From the NCBI GenBank assembly GCA_037039925.1, contig JAXRKP010000060.1:543569-607568 (forward strand): a stretch of 64,000 nt of DNA, given 5' to 3'. The DNA comes from Doris montereyensis. Taxonomy: Eukaryota > Mollusca > Gastropoda > Nudibranchia > Dorididae. The notes beneath the pieces were generated by a model. That model saw only the letters and a list, made by a program, of their open reading frames with translations. It had not been told where the DNA came from and did not search any database. Shown piece after piece: positions 49,500-63,139 of the stretch (the stretch's first letter is position 1; every line of letters starts with the position of its first letter). Made by a program: the position numbers and the translations under genes.

Positions 49500-49959
49500 A
49501 GAAAATGTTGCTGGACCAGTTTTTTCTGTCTTTCTTGTCTATTGTATTGTCTTATTTGTATACTTCAGCTTTTAAAAATTTTTATGATAGCTCTCTGTCC
49601 AACTGCTTCGTTTACTTTTGAGAGTTTCAAATGACTGAATTGTTTGTAAGCACAATTTTGTTGTCGTCTCATGATACAGTACTAGCTGGATTCCAGCATG
49701 CTGAATTTCTCCAAGTTCTTCAAAACAGTACACTGAAGCTGGGTGACTGAATTTTTCCTATGTACAGTGCAACAAGCATTCGCCGAACACATGTTCGTCA
49801 AATTCATGGATTCTCCAAAGAAACAGCATTGTCCAAACTTATTTCCTTTATTTTCTTTACATTTTTTTCACGCAAAAGTCAAACTTATTAACAGATTCTT
49901 CAAACTATTTCTGTTGACCTGGCATATTTAATGAATGTATGTAGCACTGTAACAAGTCT

Positions 49960-50098
49960 CTGGGCGGTGGGTGCTGCTGGTAGGTCCTACTTCTTTCCAT
50001 TTGTTCTTTCAATGATCTTATATCTTACTGCTTCCTCTTTCTTGATTCACCCTGAGATCACCGCTTATGGTTGACTGGGTAAATATCAATGTAACAAA
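49960..50098. repeat. Short interspersed repeat, GTAGGWCCTAC family (copy 3, inverted)
   Basis: GGTAGGTCCTACTTCTTTCC, then TTACTGCTTCCTCTTTCTTG, CACCCTGAGATCACCGC and GGGTAAATATCAATGTAACA. It is the reverse complement of the layout at 15,262 and 27,985. Confidence 0.65.
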
Positions 50099-50474
50099 TC
50101 TGTATATCTGCACGCCTTATGCGCATTACGGCACACTTTTTTGTGCCAATACGTTGGTGTGAAAAGCCCATTTTGAAACAATAATTCGATGTGCGTGGTC
50201 AATTTGATTGCGATACAGTGTACTGTGCTCATGAAAGGGTTTGGAGGCTGACAAATCTCATATCCCATACATCATGGACTTACATGTTTAGACAGTTTCA
50301 CTGGGATATACATGTATATCAATGTCTGTATCAATCATTCCAAACGTCAATCTCTCTTTCTCTTCATCTAAGTATCTCTATCTATCAATCAGTCATTGAT
50401 GCTATTTTTACTTCAGAAATGTATGAAATTCAGTATCTTATAGCATTACTGAAAACGTATTTCTGAAATTCGGG

Positions 50475-53400
50475 GCAGTGGACAGGTAATTACCTGTATG
50501 GGTTAGGTGGTCCCGCCCTCCACTAGTCTCCTGCTGCCTTGCTTGACCAAAGGCTAAGGGAGTTCACCCTGACAGAAAATAACAACCTGCTGCCTTGCAG
50601 ACTGGTTTTGAACAACCAAAAGCTAAGGGAGTTAACCCTGACAGAAAATAACAAGGCCCGGTAGGGTGCCTCATGGTGGCAGCCCCATCATCTACCTAGG
50701 GTACAGTGGGCTAATCCCCCTGCTTATCCAAAACAACCTGATTCAAAGTAATATATACAATGATATACCCAGCTTGAACTTTCAAAGACGGCAATGGAAA
50801 AGAACATGGTCTGTGATTTTTGGAACATGGGATGTAAGGGCAATTAATGGCAAAGAGTTAGAATTAGCTGAAGAAATGGAAAAATTCAAAGTAGTCATTT
50901 TGGCTATTACAGAAACAAAGAAAAATGGACAAGGAATAGAAAATGTAGGACCAAATCATACTTTAATTTTCTCAGGAGTAGATGTTAAAGATAGAGCTAG
51001 AGCAGGAGTAGGCCTCCTAATGCATAAAAGGCAAGAAATGCTACTAAATAGAAAGTTAAAAATGTATAAGCCCACAACTATTAGAGGTAAATATTAAACC
51101 AAAAGGAAGAGAAATTAAATTATTAATAGCGTATGGACCAAACGAAGATGCCACCAAAGAAGAAAAAGATATTTTCGAAAATGATTTACATATAGGTGCA
51201 AAGAATCTCAAACCCAAACAGGAATTAATGGTTTTAGAAGACTTAAACGCTAGAGTAGGCAACAATGTAGAAACATAAGGAGTAGTAATAGGTAAAGAAG
51301 GAGAGACAACAACTTTACAGTACAATACAATGGATGATAGAGTAAGCAGAGGAGCTGAAATATTTAGTGATCATCACCTAGTGATAGCCAAAATGAGATT
51401 ATTGACTGAAGAAAACAAACAAAAAAGGAAAGAGAAGAAAGCTACTAAACTCAAAATAGAAGAACTAAATAAACCAACAGTAAAACATGTACCAATCCAG
51501 GATAAAAAGATCTATCAGTGAAAGGCAGATGGATCTGAAGGAAAGCACAATAGACGAAAAGTGGCAAATATATAAAGACATACTCCTCAGTTGAACTTAA
51601 GAGGTCTGTGGTAGGAAACAAATTAAAGGAGATAGGAAAAGAACAGCATGGTGGAATGAGAATGTCAAGACTAAGATCAAAGAAAAGAAGGATGCCTGAA
51701 AGAAATACTTGCAAACAAAGAGACCAGAGGATAGGATAGATTATGTGAGTAAAAGAACTATCGCCAAAGAGGAAGTGAGGAAAGCAAAACAGAAACAGTG
51801 GGAAGAGTAGAGTGGACAAAGACTTCAAGAAAGTTATCAAGGAAATCAAAAGCTGTTCTGGGGAGCAATGAAGAGCATGAGAAAGACCAAAACATGCCCA
51901 ATACGACAAACTAAGACCGTTTAAGGAGAAATAATGAAAGGAGAAAGTATTTTCAACAATTACATAATCCCTCCAGAACATATAAAACAAGGAGTACAGA
52001 TACAGGAGCAGATCAAATTTATCGAGAAATTATTAAAAACCAAGGGAGAGAGGCAGACAAACTACTACATGCAATATGTCAACAAGCATGGAAGTCCAAA
52101 CAGGTGCCAGACGACTGGAATAAGGGAACAGTAGTACCAATACACAAGAAAGGATCAATGATGGAATGCTCAAACCATAGAAGGATATCACTACTTAGCA
52201 TACCAGGAAAAGTGTATGCCAGGATACTGGAAATGAGACTAAGGAAAAGAGTAGAGGATCAGATTGAAGACCAGAGTGGATTTAGACCAGGAAGAAGTGT
52301 ACTACAAGACCACATATTTACAATTAGACAAATAATAGAAAAAATTTCTTGAGAGAAACATTATTGACTTGCACCTGTGTTTTATTGACTTAGAAAAGGC
52401 ATTTGATACTGTGAGGAGGGACGAACTATGGCATTCCTTAAAAAAAACGCAACATAGAGCAAAATTTGATAGAAGCCATTAAAAGTTTTTACAATAAACC
52501 AACATGTGAAGTGAGAGTAGCTGGAAATGTATCTGAAGAATTTGATGTAGATATAGGGGTAAGACAGGGTTGTACCCTCAGTCCTCTTTTGTTTATCACA
52601 TTTATGGATTCAGTCGCAAATGCATCCTCAAAAATGAAGAAAATAAATGTAGGTATGTGGAAGCTCAAACCAGTAGGTGTATCAATGATTTCATTTGCTG
52701 ATGATTTAGTTCTGTTTGGAAAATCAGAAAGGAACCTCCAGTCAAATATCAACAGAATGAATAATGAAAGAGGAATGAGAGTAAATGCAAAGAAAACCAA
52801 AATAATGCTAGTAACTAGGGAAGCTAAAACACAACATCTTACATTAGGCAGGGAGAATTTAGAACAAGTTCAAAGCTACAATTACTTAGGAGTAATGATT
52901 AACTCAGAGGAAAAACTAAGAGAAGAAATCAGCCAGAGAATCCAAAAGACAAGTGAAATTTATAACTATCTAGGAAAGGCATTTGTAGGTAAACAAGAAT
53001 TGTCAACAAAAACCAAAATGGCAGTATACAGCAGTTTATTGTCCTACTCTCCTCTATGGCAGTGAAACCTGGACCTTAGACAGTAGGGAATACAGTAGAG
53101 TACAGGCAGCCGAAATGGAATATCTAAGAAAGAGCAGTAGGGAAACCTAAAAGAGACAAAATCAGAAAGACATCAATAAGAAATCAAACCAATGCAGAAA
53201 GCATAAAAACTAAGATAGAAATGAATCAACTGAGATGGTTTGAGCATGTTAACAATAACAGAATGAATGACAATAGAATAGCTAAATCAGTATACAGTGC
53301 TAAAATTCAAGGTAAAAGACCAAAAGGCAGACCTCAGAGGAAGTAGGAAGACGATATAAAAGAGGCTTTAACGCAAAGAAATTTAACTTCCACAGAAGAA

Positions 53401-53510
53401 AACAGAAAATGTCAGGATAGGGCAGCCTGGAGAAAGATCATTTCGGGCATTTAAAACCCATACACCGGAAGGTAGCATTGGAACTGATAAAGAAAGAAAG
53501 AAAGATGTCT
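50475..53510 (+). mobile_element. RTE-clade LINE copy D, nearly full length but frame-broken
   Basis: The best copy in the window, about 3 kb. The leader has two tandem ~65-base units (50,525-50,657, CTAAGGGAGTTNACCCTGAC). The endonuclease runs from about 50,815: FGTWDVRAINGKELELAEEM, ITETKKNGQ, DLNARVG (about 51,240) and SDHHLV (51,370), all EEP blocks. The RT follows from 52,100: DDWNKGTVVPIHKKGSMMEC, SGFRPGRSV, FIDLEKAFDTVRRDELW, GVRQGCTLSPLLF, an intact FADD at about 52,694, then a readable 199-codon tail. Frameshifts at about 51,060, 51,550, 52,340 and 52,445 prevent expression. The 3' terminus is TGATAAAGAAAGAAAGAAAG at 53,490-53,508. Confidence 0.93.
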
Positions 53511-53687
53511 GAAATTGCACCGACTTCAAAACTGTCATTATCTCTATAGTTCCTCACAACTCTCAATTGAACTATCATGAAATTACTATAATCCACGATT
53601 AATTTTCATCACTGATATTAACATTACAAAACACAAAAAACTTTTTTGTTTTCAAATATCCTGTGTTCTCATGTTGGATCCTTTATT

Positions 53688-54241
53688 TTACAAATTGATG
53701 TTTGTCATAAAGCAATTCCCTTGTAGGGTGAGGTGACTTTATATTTACAAATTGATGTTTGTGATAAAGTAATTCCATTCTAGGGTGAGGTGACTTTATA
53801 TTTACAAATTGATGTTTGTCATAAAGTAATTCCAGTAATTCCATTGTAGGGTGAGGTGACTTTATATTTACAAATTGATGTTTGTGATAAAGTAATTCCA
53901 TTGTAGGGTGAGGTGACTTTATATTTACAAATTGATGTTTGTCATAAAGTAATTCCATTCTAGGGTGAGGTGACTTTATATTTACAAATTGATGTTTGTC
54001 ATAAAGTAATTCCATTCTAGGGTGAGGTGACTTTATATTTACAAATTGATGTTTGTCATAAAGTAATTCCATTGTAGGGTGAGGTGACTTTATATTTACA
54101 AATTGATGTTTGTCATAAAGTCATCAATTCCATTGTAGGGTGAGGTGACTTTATATTTACTGTCATGTAATTTTGAGGTGACTTTATATTTACAAATTGA
54201 TGTTTGTCATAAAGTAATTCCATTGTAGGGTGGGGTGACTT
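53688..54241. repeat. 57-bp minisatellite, about 9 units
   Basis: The unit contains TTTACAAATTGATGTTTGTC, ATAAAGTAATTCCATTGTAG and GGTGAGGTGACTTTATA. Because 57 is divisible by 3, the minus strand gives a 129-codon repeating frame of about 19 residues (MELLYDKHQFVNIKSPHPR). Unit 3 has a 12-base insertion and a late unit is truncated. There is no start context or homology, so the frame is probably fortuitous. Confidence 0.95.
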
Positions 54242-54689
54242 TCGTTTCAAGGGTTCAGCTTTTCAGTTTTAAAACTCATCAGATTCTTCCGCAACTGTGC
54301 ATTTTTGAAAGGAGCAAATGGAGTACCTTGATATTGTGAATAAAAGATGTACTAATATACGTGTGTCACCACACAGTAATCTTAAAGATTTTGCTTACGT
54401 TCCTTCATGCTTCCTTTCATTTTCACTCATTACAAGTAAGTGAGGGTTTGGAGAAATTAATTTATCCTTTAGTCAAACCAAACTCAAACAGATGGTGCTA
54501 TTTACTTGACTTATATGCAAATTATAACTTTTTTTTTCGAAATGCATAAAACAAAATAAATATGTTTACCATTCGCAGCTTTAATCCAACAGCAATATTA
54601 TAGTTTGTGGTATACTCAACATTGATCTTTTTGTGTCGTCTTAATTTGTTTACCAAAAAGACGTTGGTTACTTGGTTGGCTGGCTGGCC

Positions 54690-54800
54690 TTCCTACCTCT
54701 TTCCTTTCTTATGTCTTTTATCTTGCTGTTTCTTCTTAATTCACCCTGAGATCACAATATACGGCGAATGGGAGAAATTTCAATAAAACAAACCAAAAAA
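54690..54800. repeat. Short interspersed repeat, GTAGGWCCTAC family (copy 4, partial)
   Basis: Shares TTTATCTTGCTGTTTCTTCT, TTCACCCTGAGATCACAATA and GGGAGAAATTTCAATAAAAC with copies 3 and 5. The palindromic end is decayed. Confidence 0.55.
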
Positions 54801-55024
54801 ATCAACAAAATACGTGTCAGATTTGACAATTTGGATATTTGAATGAAAATGCATTATTTAACTCATCTTGTTTTTATTTGGGGAGAAACCTGAAAGTCTT
54901 TCTTTAACATAAACGAGGCAAGCCAACAATTTTTTTTTTTTAATGCATTAATTTACTACATTGTAATTGTGTTATTTCATTATAACTGTAGCTGGGCAAT
55001 GGTTTCTTTAACCATTACCCTGTG

Positions 55025-55345
55025 GATACGAGGGGGAGGACTTGGTGGACCAGAGGCAAGGTGTCGGTCTTTCAACCAAAAGGTTGTCGCTTCATGCCAG
55101 ACAGATTGAAAACATTTTCTCAATTTTAAAAAAACTCCAAAAAACCCCATCTCCCTGGTTCAGGTAGGTGGATCAACACCTAGTCCCATGGAAAGTAGAT
55201 TATAAAAAAAGGTCCGGTTGCAGATCGCAACGCTCTGTGCACGTTAAAAATCCCTTGGCTGTTTACAGGGCAGTCAAGGCAAAATTTCAAAATCCTACTG
55301 AAAAGCCCAAGATTACCTCCGTCGTGGATGCAGGTACAATGAGAT
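55025..55345 (+). mobile_element. SINE family 2
   Basis: Head GGGGGAGGACTTGGTGGACC, body CCTAGTCCCATGGAAAG, CTGTGCACGTTAAAAATCCC, TTGGCTGTTTACAGGGCAGT, tail TGAGATTAAATCAAAAT. It has only one copy of the GTGCACGTTAAA segment, showing that the copy at 40,788 carries a secondary duplication. Confidence 0.78.
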
Positions 55346-55599
55346 TAAATCAAAATTACGTGTGGACGGAAATTGTATTTTCAAGGTGCTCTTTAGTGAC
55401 TGTTAGGCTGAATAAGTCAGTTGCCAAATTCTATGAAGAGTAATACTAAAGACTGAGAATAACACGTACGTTCTTCCAGTTACTTCCCTTGTTACAGTTA
55501 GAAACTGCGAGAGATAAAGAAGTAGGTCTACAGTACATTTAAAATTAAAAGGGAACAAAAGCAGAATAATGCATAAAACTCTTATCTTGCTCCAGGTTA

Positions 55600-55735
55600 T
55601 CATTGGGTGGTTGGCGAGTTCTGCTGTTAGGTTCTTCATCTTTCCTTTCACTCTTTAACTTATCTTTCATCTTGCTGTTTCCTATGAGATCACTTCATAT
55701 TGTGGACAGAATAAATTGTAATGAAACAAACTAAC
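55600..55735. repeat. Short interspersed repeat, GTAGGWCCTAC family (copy 5, partial)
   Basis: CTGCTGTTAGGTTCTTCATC, TCTTTCATCTTGCTGTTTCC, TATGAGATCACTTCATATTG and AATTGTAATGAAACAAAC. Same orientation as copies 3 and 4. Confidence 0.55.
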
Positions 55736-55919
55736 ACACTGCTTGTTATACATCATTGAATATTTTATTTACAGATTTATTTAGACTGTCATTGTATGTC
55801 ATGTAGAAAGTGAACAGTGCAATAATTGGGACAGGAAAATCTCTCATCTTTCCTTTTGAGTTATGGGCTGGTCATCACTTGATCTTGCTCTAACTCTAAC
55901 GTTAAAGCCACCTCTCCTC

Positions 55920-58900
55920 TTCCTTATTCTCCTCGTTTCATCCATACTTCCTATTTACAATGTACCTCGTTTCATCCATGCTTCCTATTTACAATGTACC
56001 TCGTTTCATCCATACTTCCTATTTACAATGTACCTCGTTTCATCCATACTTCCTATTTACAATGTACCTCGTTTCATCCATGCTTCCTATTTACAATGTA
56101 CTTGCTTCTTATTTACAATATACCTGCTTCCTATTTACAATGTACCTGCTTCCTATTTACAATGTACCTGCTTCCTATTTACAATGTACCTGCTTCCTAT
56201 TTACAATGTACCTACTTCCTATTTACAATGTACCTACTTCCTATTTACACTGTACCTACTTCCTATTTACAATGTACCTACTTCCTATTTACAATGTACC
56301 TACTTCCTATTTACAATGTACCTACTTCCTATTTACACTGTACCTACTTCCTATTTACAATGTACCTACTTCCTATTTACAATGTACCTCCTTCCTATTT
56401 ACACTGTACCTGCTTCCTATTTACAGTGTACCTACTTCCTATTTACAATGTACCTACTTCCTATTTACAATGTACCTACTTCCTATTTACAATATACCTA
56501 CTTCCTATTTACAATGTACCTGCTTTCTATTTACAATGTACTTCCTACTTCCTATTTACAATGTACACTGTACCTGCTTCCTGATTCCTATTTACAATGT
56601 ACAATGTACCTGGTTTCTATTTACAATGTACAATGTACCTGGTTTCTATTTACAATGTACCTACTTCCTATTTACAATGTACATGTTTCCTATTTACAAT
56701 GTACCTCCTTCTTATTTACAATGTACCTGCTTTCTATTTACAATGTACCTGCTTTCTATTTACAGTGTACCTACGTCCTATTTACAATGCACCTACTTTC
56801 TATTTACAATGTACACTGTACCTGCTTCCTAATTCCTATTTACAATGTACAATGTACCTGGTTTCTATTTACAACGTACAATGTACCTGTTTTTCTATTT
56901 ACAATGTACCTGCTTCCTGTTTACAATGTACATGTTTCCTATTTACAATGTACCTGATTCCTATAATTTACAATGTACCTGCTTCCTATTTACACTGTAC
57001 CTACTTCCTATTTACAATGTACCTACTTCCTATTTACACTGTACCTACTTCCTATTTACAATGTACCTGCTTCCTATTTACACTGTACCTACTTCCTATT
57101 TACAATGTACCTACTTCCTATTTACAATGTACCTACTTCCTATTTACAATGTACAATGTACCTCGTTTCTATCCACAATGTACCTGGTTTCCATTTACAA
57201 TGTACAATGTACTTCCTATTTACATAAATGAATCTACAATGTGCCTGCTTCCTATTTACAATGTACAATGTACCTGCTTCCTTTTTACAATGTACAATGT
57301 ACCTGCTTCCTATTTACAATGTACAATGTACCTGCTTCCTATTTACACTGTACCTACTTCCTATTTACAATGTACCTACTTCCTAGTTACAATGTACCTG
57401 CTTTCTATTTACACTGTATCTACTTCCTATTTACACTGTATCTACTTCCTATTTACAATGTACCTACTTCCTATTTACAGTGTACCTGCTTTCTATTTAC
57501 AATGTACATGCTTCCTATTTACAGTGTACCTACTTCCTATTTACACTGTATCTACTTCCTATTTACAATGTACCTACTTCCTATTTACACTGTACCTACT
57601 TCCTATTTACAATGTACCTGCTTCCTATTTACACTGTATCTACTTCCTATTTACAATGTACCTACTTCCTATTTACAATGTACCTACTTCCTATTTACAA
57701 TGTACAATGTACCTCGTTTCTATACACAATGTACCTGGTTTCCATTTACAATGTACAATGTACTTCCTATTTACATAAATGAATCTACAATGTGCCTGCT
57801 TCCTATTTACAATGTACAATGTACCTGCTTCCTTTTTACAATGTACAATGTACCTGCTTCCTATTTACAATGTACAATGTACCTGCTTCCTATTTACACT
57901 GTACCTACTTCCTATTTACAATGTACCTACTTCCTAGTTACAATGTACCTGCTTTCTATTTACACTGTATCTACTTCCTATTTACACTGTATCTACTTCC
58001 TATTTACACTGTATCTACTTCTATTTACAATGTACCTACTTCCTATTTACACTGTATCTACTTCCTATTTACACTGTATCTACTTCCTATTTACACTGTA
58101 TCTACTTCCTATTTACAATGTACCTACTTCCTATTTACAATGTACCTGCTTTCTATTTACAATGTACATGCTTTCTATTTACAGTGTACATACTTCCTAT
58201 TTACACTGTATCTACTTCCTATTTACACTGTATCTACTTCCTATTTACAATGTACCTGCTTCCTATTTACTTGCTTTCTATTTACAATGTACATGCTTCC
58301 TATTTACACTGTATCTGCTTCCTATTTACACTGTATCTACTTCCTATTTACAATGTACCTACTTCCTATTTACAATGTACCTACTTTCCTAGTTACAATG
58401 TACCTACTTCCTAGTTACAATGTACCTGCTTTCTATTTACACTGTATCTACTTCCTATTTACAATGTACCTACTTCTATTTACAATGTACCTACTTCCTA
58501 GTTACAATGTAGCTGCTTTCTATTTACACTGTATCTACTTCCTATTTACAATGTACCTGGTTCTATTTACAATGTACATTGTACCTGCTTCCTGGTTCCT
58601 ATTTACAATGTACAATGTACCTGGTTTCTATTTCCAATGTACACTGTACCTGCTTCTTGATTCATATTTACAATGTACCTGCTTCCTATTTACAATGTAC
58701 AATGTACCTGCTTCCTATTTACACTGTACCTACTTCCTATTTACAATGTACCTACTTCCTATTTACAATATACCTACTTCCTATTTACAATGTACCTACT
58801 TCCTATTTACAATATACCTACAATTTACAATGTACCTACTTCCTATTTACAATATACCTACTTCCTATTTACAATGTACCTACTTCCTATTTACAATGTA

Positions 58901-60297
58901 CCTACTTCCTATTTACAATGTACCTAATTCCTATTTACAATGTACCTACTTCCTATTTACAATGTACCTACTTCCTATTTACAATGTACCTACTTCCTAT
59001 TTACAATGTACCTACTTCCTATTTACAATATACCTACTTCCTATTTACTACTTCCTATTTACAATATACCTACTTCCTATTTACAATGTACCTACTTCCT
59101 ATTTACAATATACCTACTTCCTATTTACAATGTACCTACTTCCTATTTACAATATACCTACTTCCTATTTACAATGTACCTACTTCCTATTTACAATATA
59201 CCTACTTCCTATTTACAATGTACCTACTTCCTATTTACAATGTACCTACTTCCTATTTACAATGTACCTACTTCCTATTTACAATATACCTACTTCCTAT
59301 TTACAATGTACCTACTTCCTATTTACAATGTACCTACTTCCTATTTACAATATACCTACTTCCTATTTACAATGTACCTACTTCCTATTTACAATATACC
59401 TACTTCCTATTTACAATGTACAATGTACCTTGTTTCTATCCACAATGTACCTGGTTTCTATTTACAATGTACAATGTACCTGCTTCCTATTTACATAAAT
59501 GAATATACAATGTGCCTGCTTCCTATTTACAATGTACAATGTACCTGCTTCCTTTTTACAATGTACAATGTATCTGCTTCCTATTTACAATGTACAATGT
59601 ACCTGCTTCCTATTTACAATGTACAATGTACCTGCTTCCTATTTACAATGTACAATGTACCTGCTTCCTTTTACAATGTACAATGTACCTGCTTCCTATT
59701 TACAATGTACAATGTACATACTTCCCATTTACAAAGGACCTCGTTTCATCCATGCTTCCTATTTACACAGTACCTAATTTTATCCATGCTTCCTATTTAC
59801 AATTTACCTCGTTTTATCCATGCTTCCTATTTACAATTTACCTCGTTTCATCCAAGGTTCCTTTTTACGATGTACCTCGTTTCATACATGTTTCCTATTT
59901 ACAATGTACCTCGTTTCATCCATATTTCCTATTTACAATGTGCCTCGTTTCATCCATGCTTCCTTTTTTACAATGTACCTCGTTTCATCCACATTTCCTA
60001 TTTATAACGCACCTCGTTTCATCCATATTTCCTTTTTACAATGTACCTCGTTTCATCCATATTTCCTATTTACAATGTACCTTGTTTCTCCATATTTCCT
60101 ATTTACAATGTACCTCGTTTCATCCGTATTTCCTATTTACAATGTACCTCGTTTCATCCATATTTCCTATTTACAATGTACCTCGTTTCATCCATATTTC
60201 CTATTTACAATGTACGTCGTTTCATCCATATTTCCTATTTACAATTTACCTTGTTTCATCCATATTTCCTATTTACAATGTACCTGGTTTTTATTTC
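55920..60297. repeat. 4.4-kb minisatellite, 22-bp unit, all forward frames open
   Basis: Core unit TACTTCCTATTTACAATGTA plus CC, repeated well over a hundred times. Variants: CTGTACC or ATATACC for ATGTACC; a 32-34 base unit adding TCGTTTCATCCAT at both ends (55,930-56,095 and 59,740-60,290); ACAATGTACAATGTACC doublets. A longer block with ACATAAATGAATCTACAATG recurs at 57,223, 57,774 and 59,492. Since 22 is not a multiple of 3 and the unit lacks stops in any phase, all three plus frames stay open (up to 568 codons) and encode the same 22-residue period (PTSYLQCTYFLFTMYLLPIY...). No homology or codon signal supports a protein. Confidence 0.96.
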
Positions 60298-60360
60298 TAG
60301 GATTGCAGACAATGCTGGGACTTTTCTATTAACGTTGTTATAATGTAGCCTAAGTTAGGC

Positions 60361-60488
60361 CTATAGTACATGTAATAGTAGAAGAAGTACTAGTAGTGGC
60401 AGGAGTAGTAGTGGCAGTGATAGTAGCAGTATTGGTAATAATAATAATAACTAGTAGTAGTAGTAGTAGTAGTAGTAGTAATAGTAGT

Positions 60489-60541
<53 letters not shown>

Positions 60542-60548
60542 ATAGTAA

Positions 60549-60610
<62 letters not shown>

Positions 60611-60850
60611 TTGGTACTGTGATAAAAAAAAACTAGTGATAAATTTACAATGCAGAAATAGTGGTAGAAGGAGTAATTATAATAGTAGCAGTAAAGGTAT
60701 TAGTAATACTACTACTTTTATAACTACTACTAACTATAGATGCAGCAGAAGTCATAAGAGTAACAGTAGTAAGAGTAGCAGTCGTAGACGTAGGATTAAT
60801 AGTAGGAGTAGTATTAGGCCCTAGTAGTAAAAGATTATTATTTGTAGTAG
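60361..60850. repeat. (AGT)n microsatellite, degenerate at both sides
   Basis: Dense TAGTAGTAG run at about 60,450-60,610, flanked by imperfect GTA/AGT-rich DNA on both sides. There are frequent stops in one frame. Confidence 0.95.
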
Positions 60851-60869
60851 TAGTATACGAATATATATA

Positions 60870-61400
60870 ATATAATATATTATACAATGCCCAGTATATC
60901 AAGTGAGTAGAATATAGTATTATTATACTTTCATCAATCCATTTTAATTTTGCAAAAGTGAGTCATCTTTGTCTTCTCAGTGCTCTTTGACAAAATCAAT
61001 AATATCCTGTTTCGTTTCTTTGGGGTCACCGAAGGATTTATGTAACGGTCATTTTCTGTAGGAAAATTCTGGTTTTGAAATGCGTGTTTTTTCCCGGGAC
61101 TGTCTTCCTAACTACCTTCATCAGTTTCGTTTTCTGATGTACTGATGTTTATCTCTTTTCTTCTCACGTCGCATGGTCCATGAAATCGTCTTAGTAGGTT
61201 ATATGAGCTCATTGCACAACATTTTCTCTCCCGGATGTTCGTGAAACGAGAGGAAATCCGTTACAGAATATTTGAAGATTTTTCGGTGAGGTCATATCGT
61301 GCACGCAAGCGTTGCGTCCTTTTCTTTAGTTATCAATATCGGTTTCATGTGTGTTTGTCAGGTTGTTGTTTTTTTTCGTTGTTTCATTCGTCTGCCTGTA
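60870..61400. other. Unassigned sequence between AGT and CT arrays
   Basis: No supported gene. A 60-90 codon open frame enters from 61,235 into the CT array (MFVKREEIRYRIFEDFSVRS) but has no recognised motif. It is kept open downstream by the array. Confidence 0.4.
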
Positions 61401-61405
61401 TTGTC

Positions 61406-62195
<790 letters not shown>

Positions 62196-62199
62196 TTAT

Positions 62200-62935
62200 A
62201 GTTTATAATATTGCCCATTCCTATCCTGTTATCAAGGTGTCCCCTCAATTTCGTGATAGCCGCTGCGTATTATTATAATTCGTATTAATAGTATTATATA
62301 CCCCTATAGCCGATACTCCAAGCGTTCTGTTCTAGTTTTAATTGGTATCACTATGATTATGAACACAACTCACACGGGCTGTCTTTGTTTACGGATGTGC
62401 TTTCTGTAATTATTGTGACGTAGACTATGCCCTACATTGTCGTTACGGGTCTTGTCACATTAACGTATGAATACGACTTTGGCGTTCTAAGAACACAATG
62501 TCATACCGAGCAGTTACGTAGCATTGCAAGGATTGGAACCCATGACCTCACGGCCCCAATCCCGCCCAGTTTAGCCATTACGTTACACTCAGTACGTTCT
62601 GAACAGAATACTGACTGGATGAGCCCAATATCTGGATTTTGCTACCCATTATATTGCTTGTACGTTTTCTGTTGTTTTGTTTTATTTTATCAACTAGCAA
62701 CTGTTCACAACTTTAAGACAATAAAACATTGCTGACTTGATGCTACGTCATCCCCATTGGTAGACTACATGTCTTTCATTGAGGGCCGTTTCTTATGTCC
62801 TAATACAGGCATCTTATATCGGAATTTTGAATGCATTGGAATTTGAAATATTAAACCTAAAAATAAACGTTTCATCGTCCCCACTCTGTCTTGTCCACGT
62901 GTTGATTTAAGTTTCCGTTTCTCTTTTAAATGTAG
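62200..62935. other. Unassigned sequence
   Basis: No convincing exon. The 102-codon plus-strand frame at 62,427 (MPYIVVTGLVTLTYEYDFGV...) contains ARIGTHDLTAPIPPSLAITL, reminiscent of the tRNA-like GGAACCCATGACCTC SINE head read in frame. It is probably repeat-derived. Confidence 0.35.
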
Positions 62936-62939
62936 TCTC

Positions 62940-63110
62940 CTTAGCAATCTTTTATAACCAAAAACTGACTGACATCAATGATTGCGTTGACTATCTAAAA
63001 ATAATTAGAAGTGGTAGGTTTATAGTCCCAGTGGCCAACACAAACAGATACCTGAAATCATTCATTCCATCAGCAGTCAAGATTTTTAACAAAACAATTC
63101 GACATGGCAG
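62940..63110 (+). pseudogene. Non-LTR LINE C-terminal fragment
   Basis: It reads KLTDINDCVDYLKIIRSGRF then IVPVANTNRYLKSFIPSAVK and IFNKTIRHG. The SGRxxVPxxxTxRxxxSFxPxAVxxxN layout is the common C-terminal tail of CR1/L2/jockey-like polyproteins. Confidence 0.65.
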
Positions 63111-63139
63111 GGTTGGGCGTCGATGAACGAGCTTTGACC

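Noticed and set aside
55863..60343. Overlapping long open frames (up to 568 codons) as a Tyr/Leu-rich membrane protein
   Set aside because: They are produced by a 22-bp tandem unit that lacks stops in all phases. The same peptide appears in three frames, and nothing supports a start, codon bias or homology.
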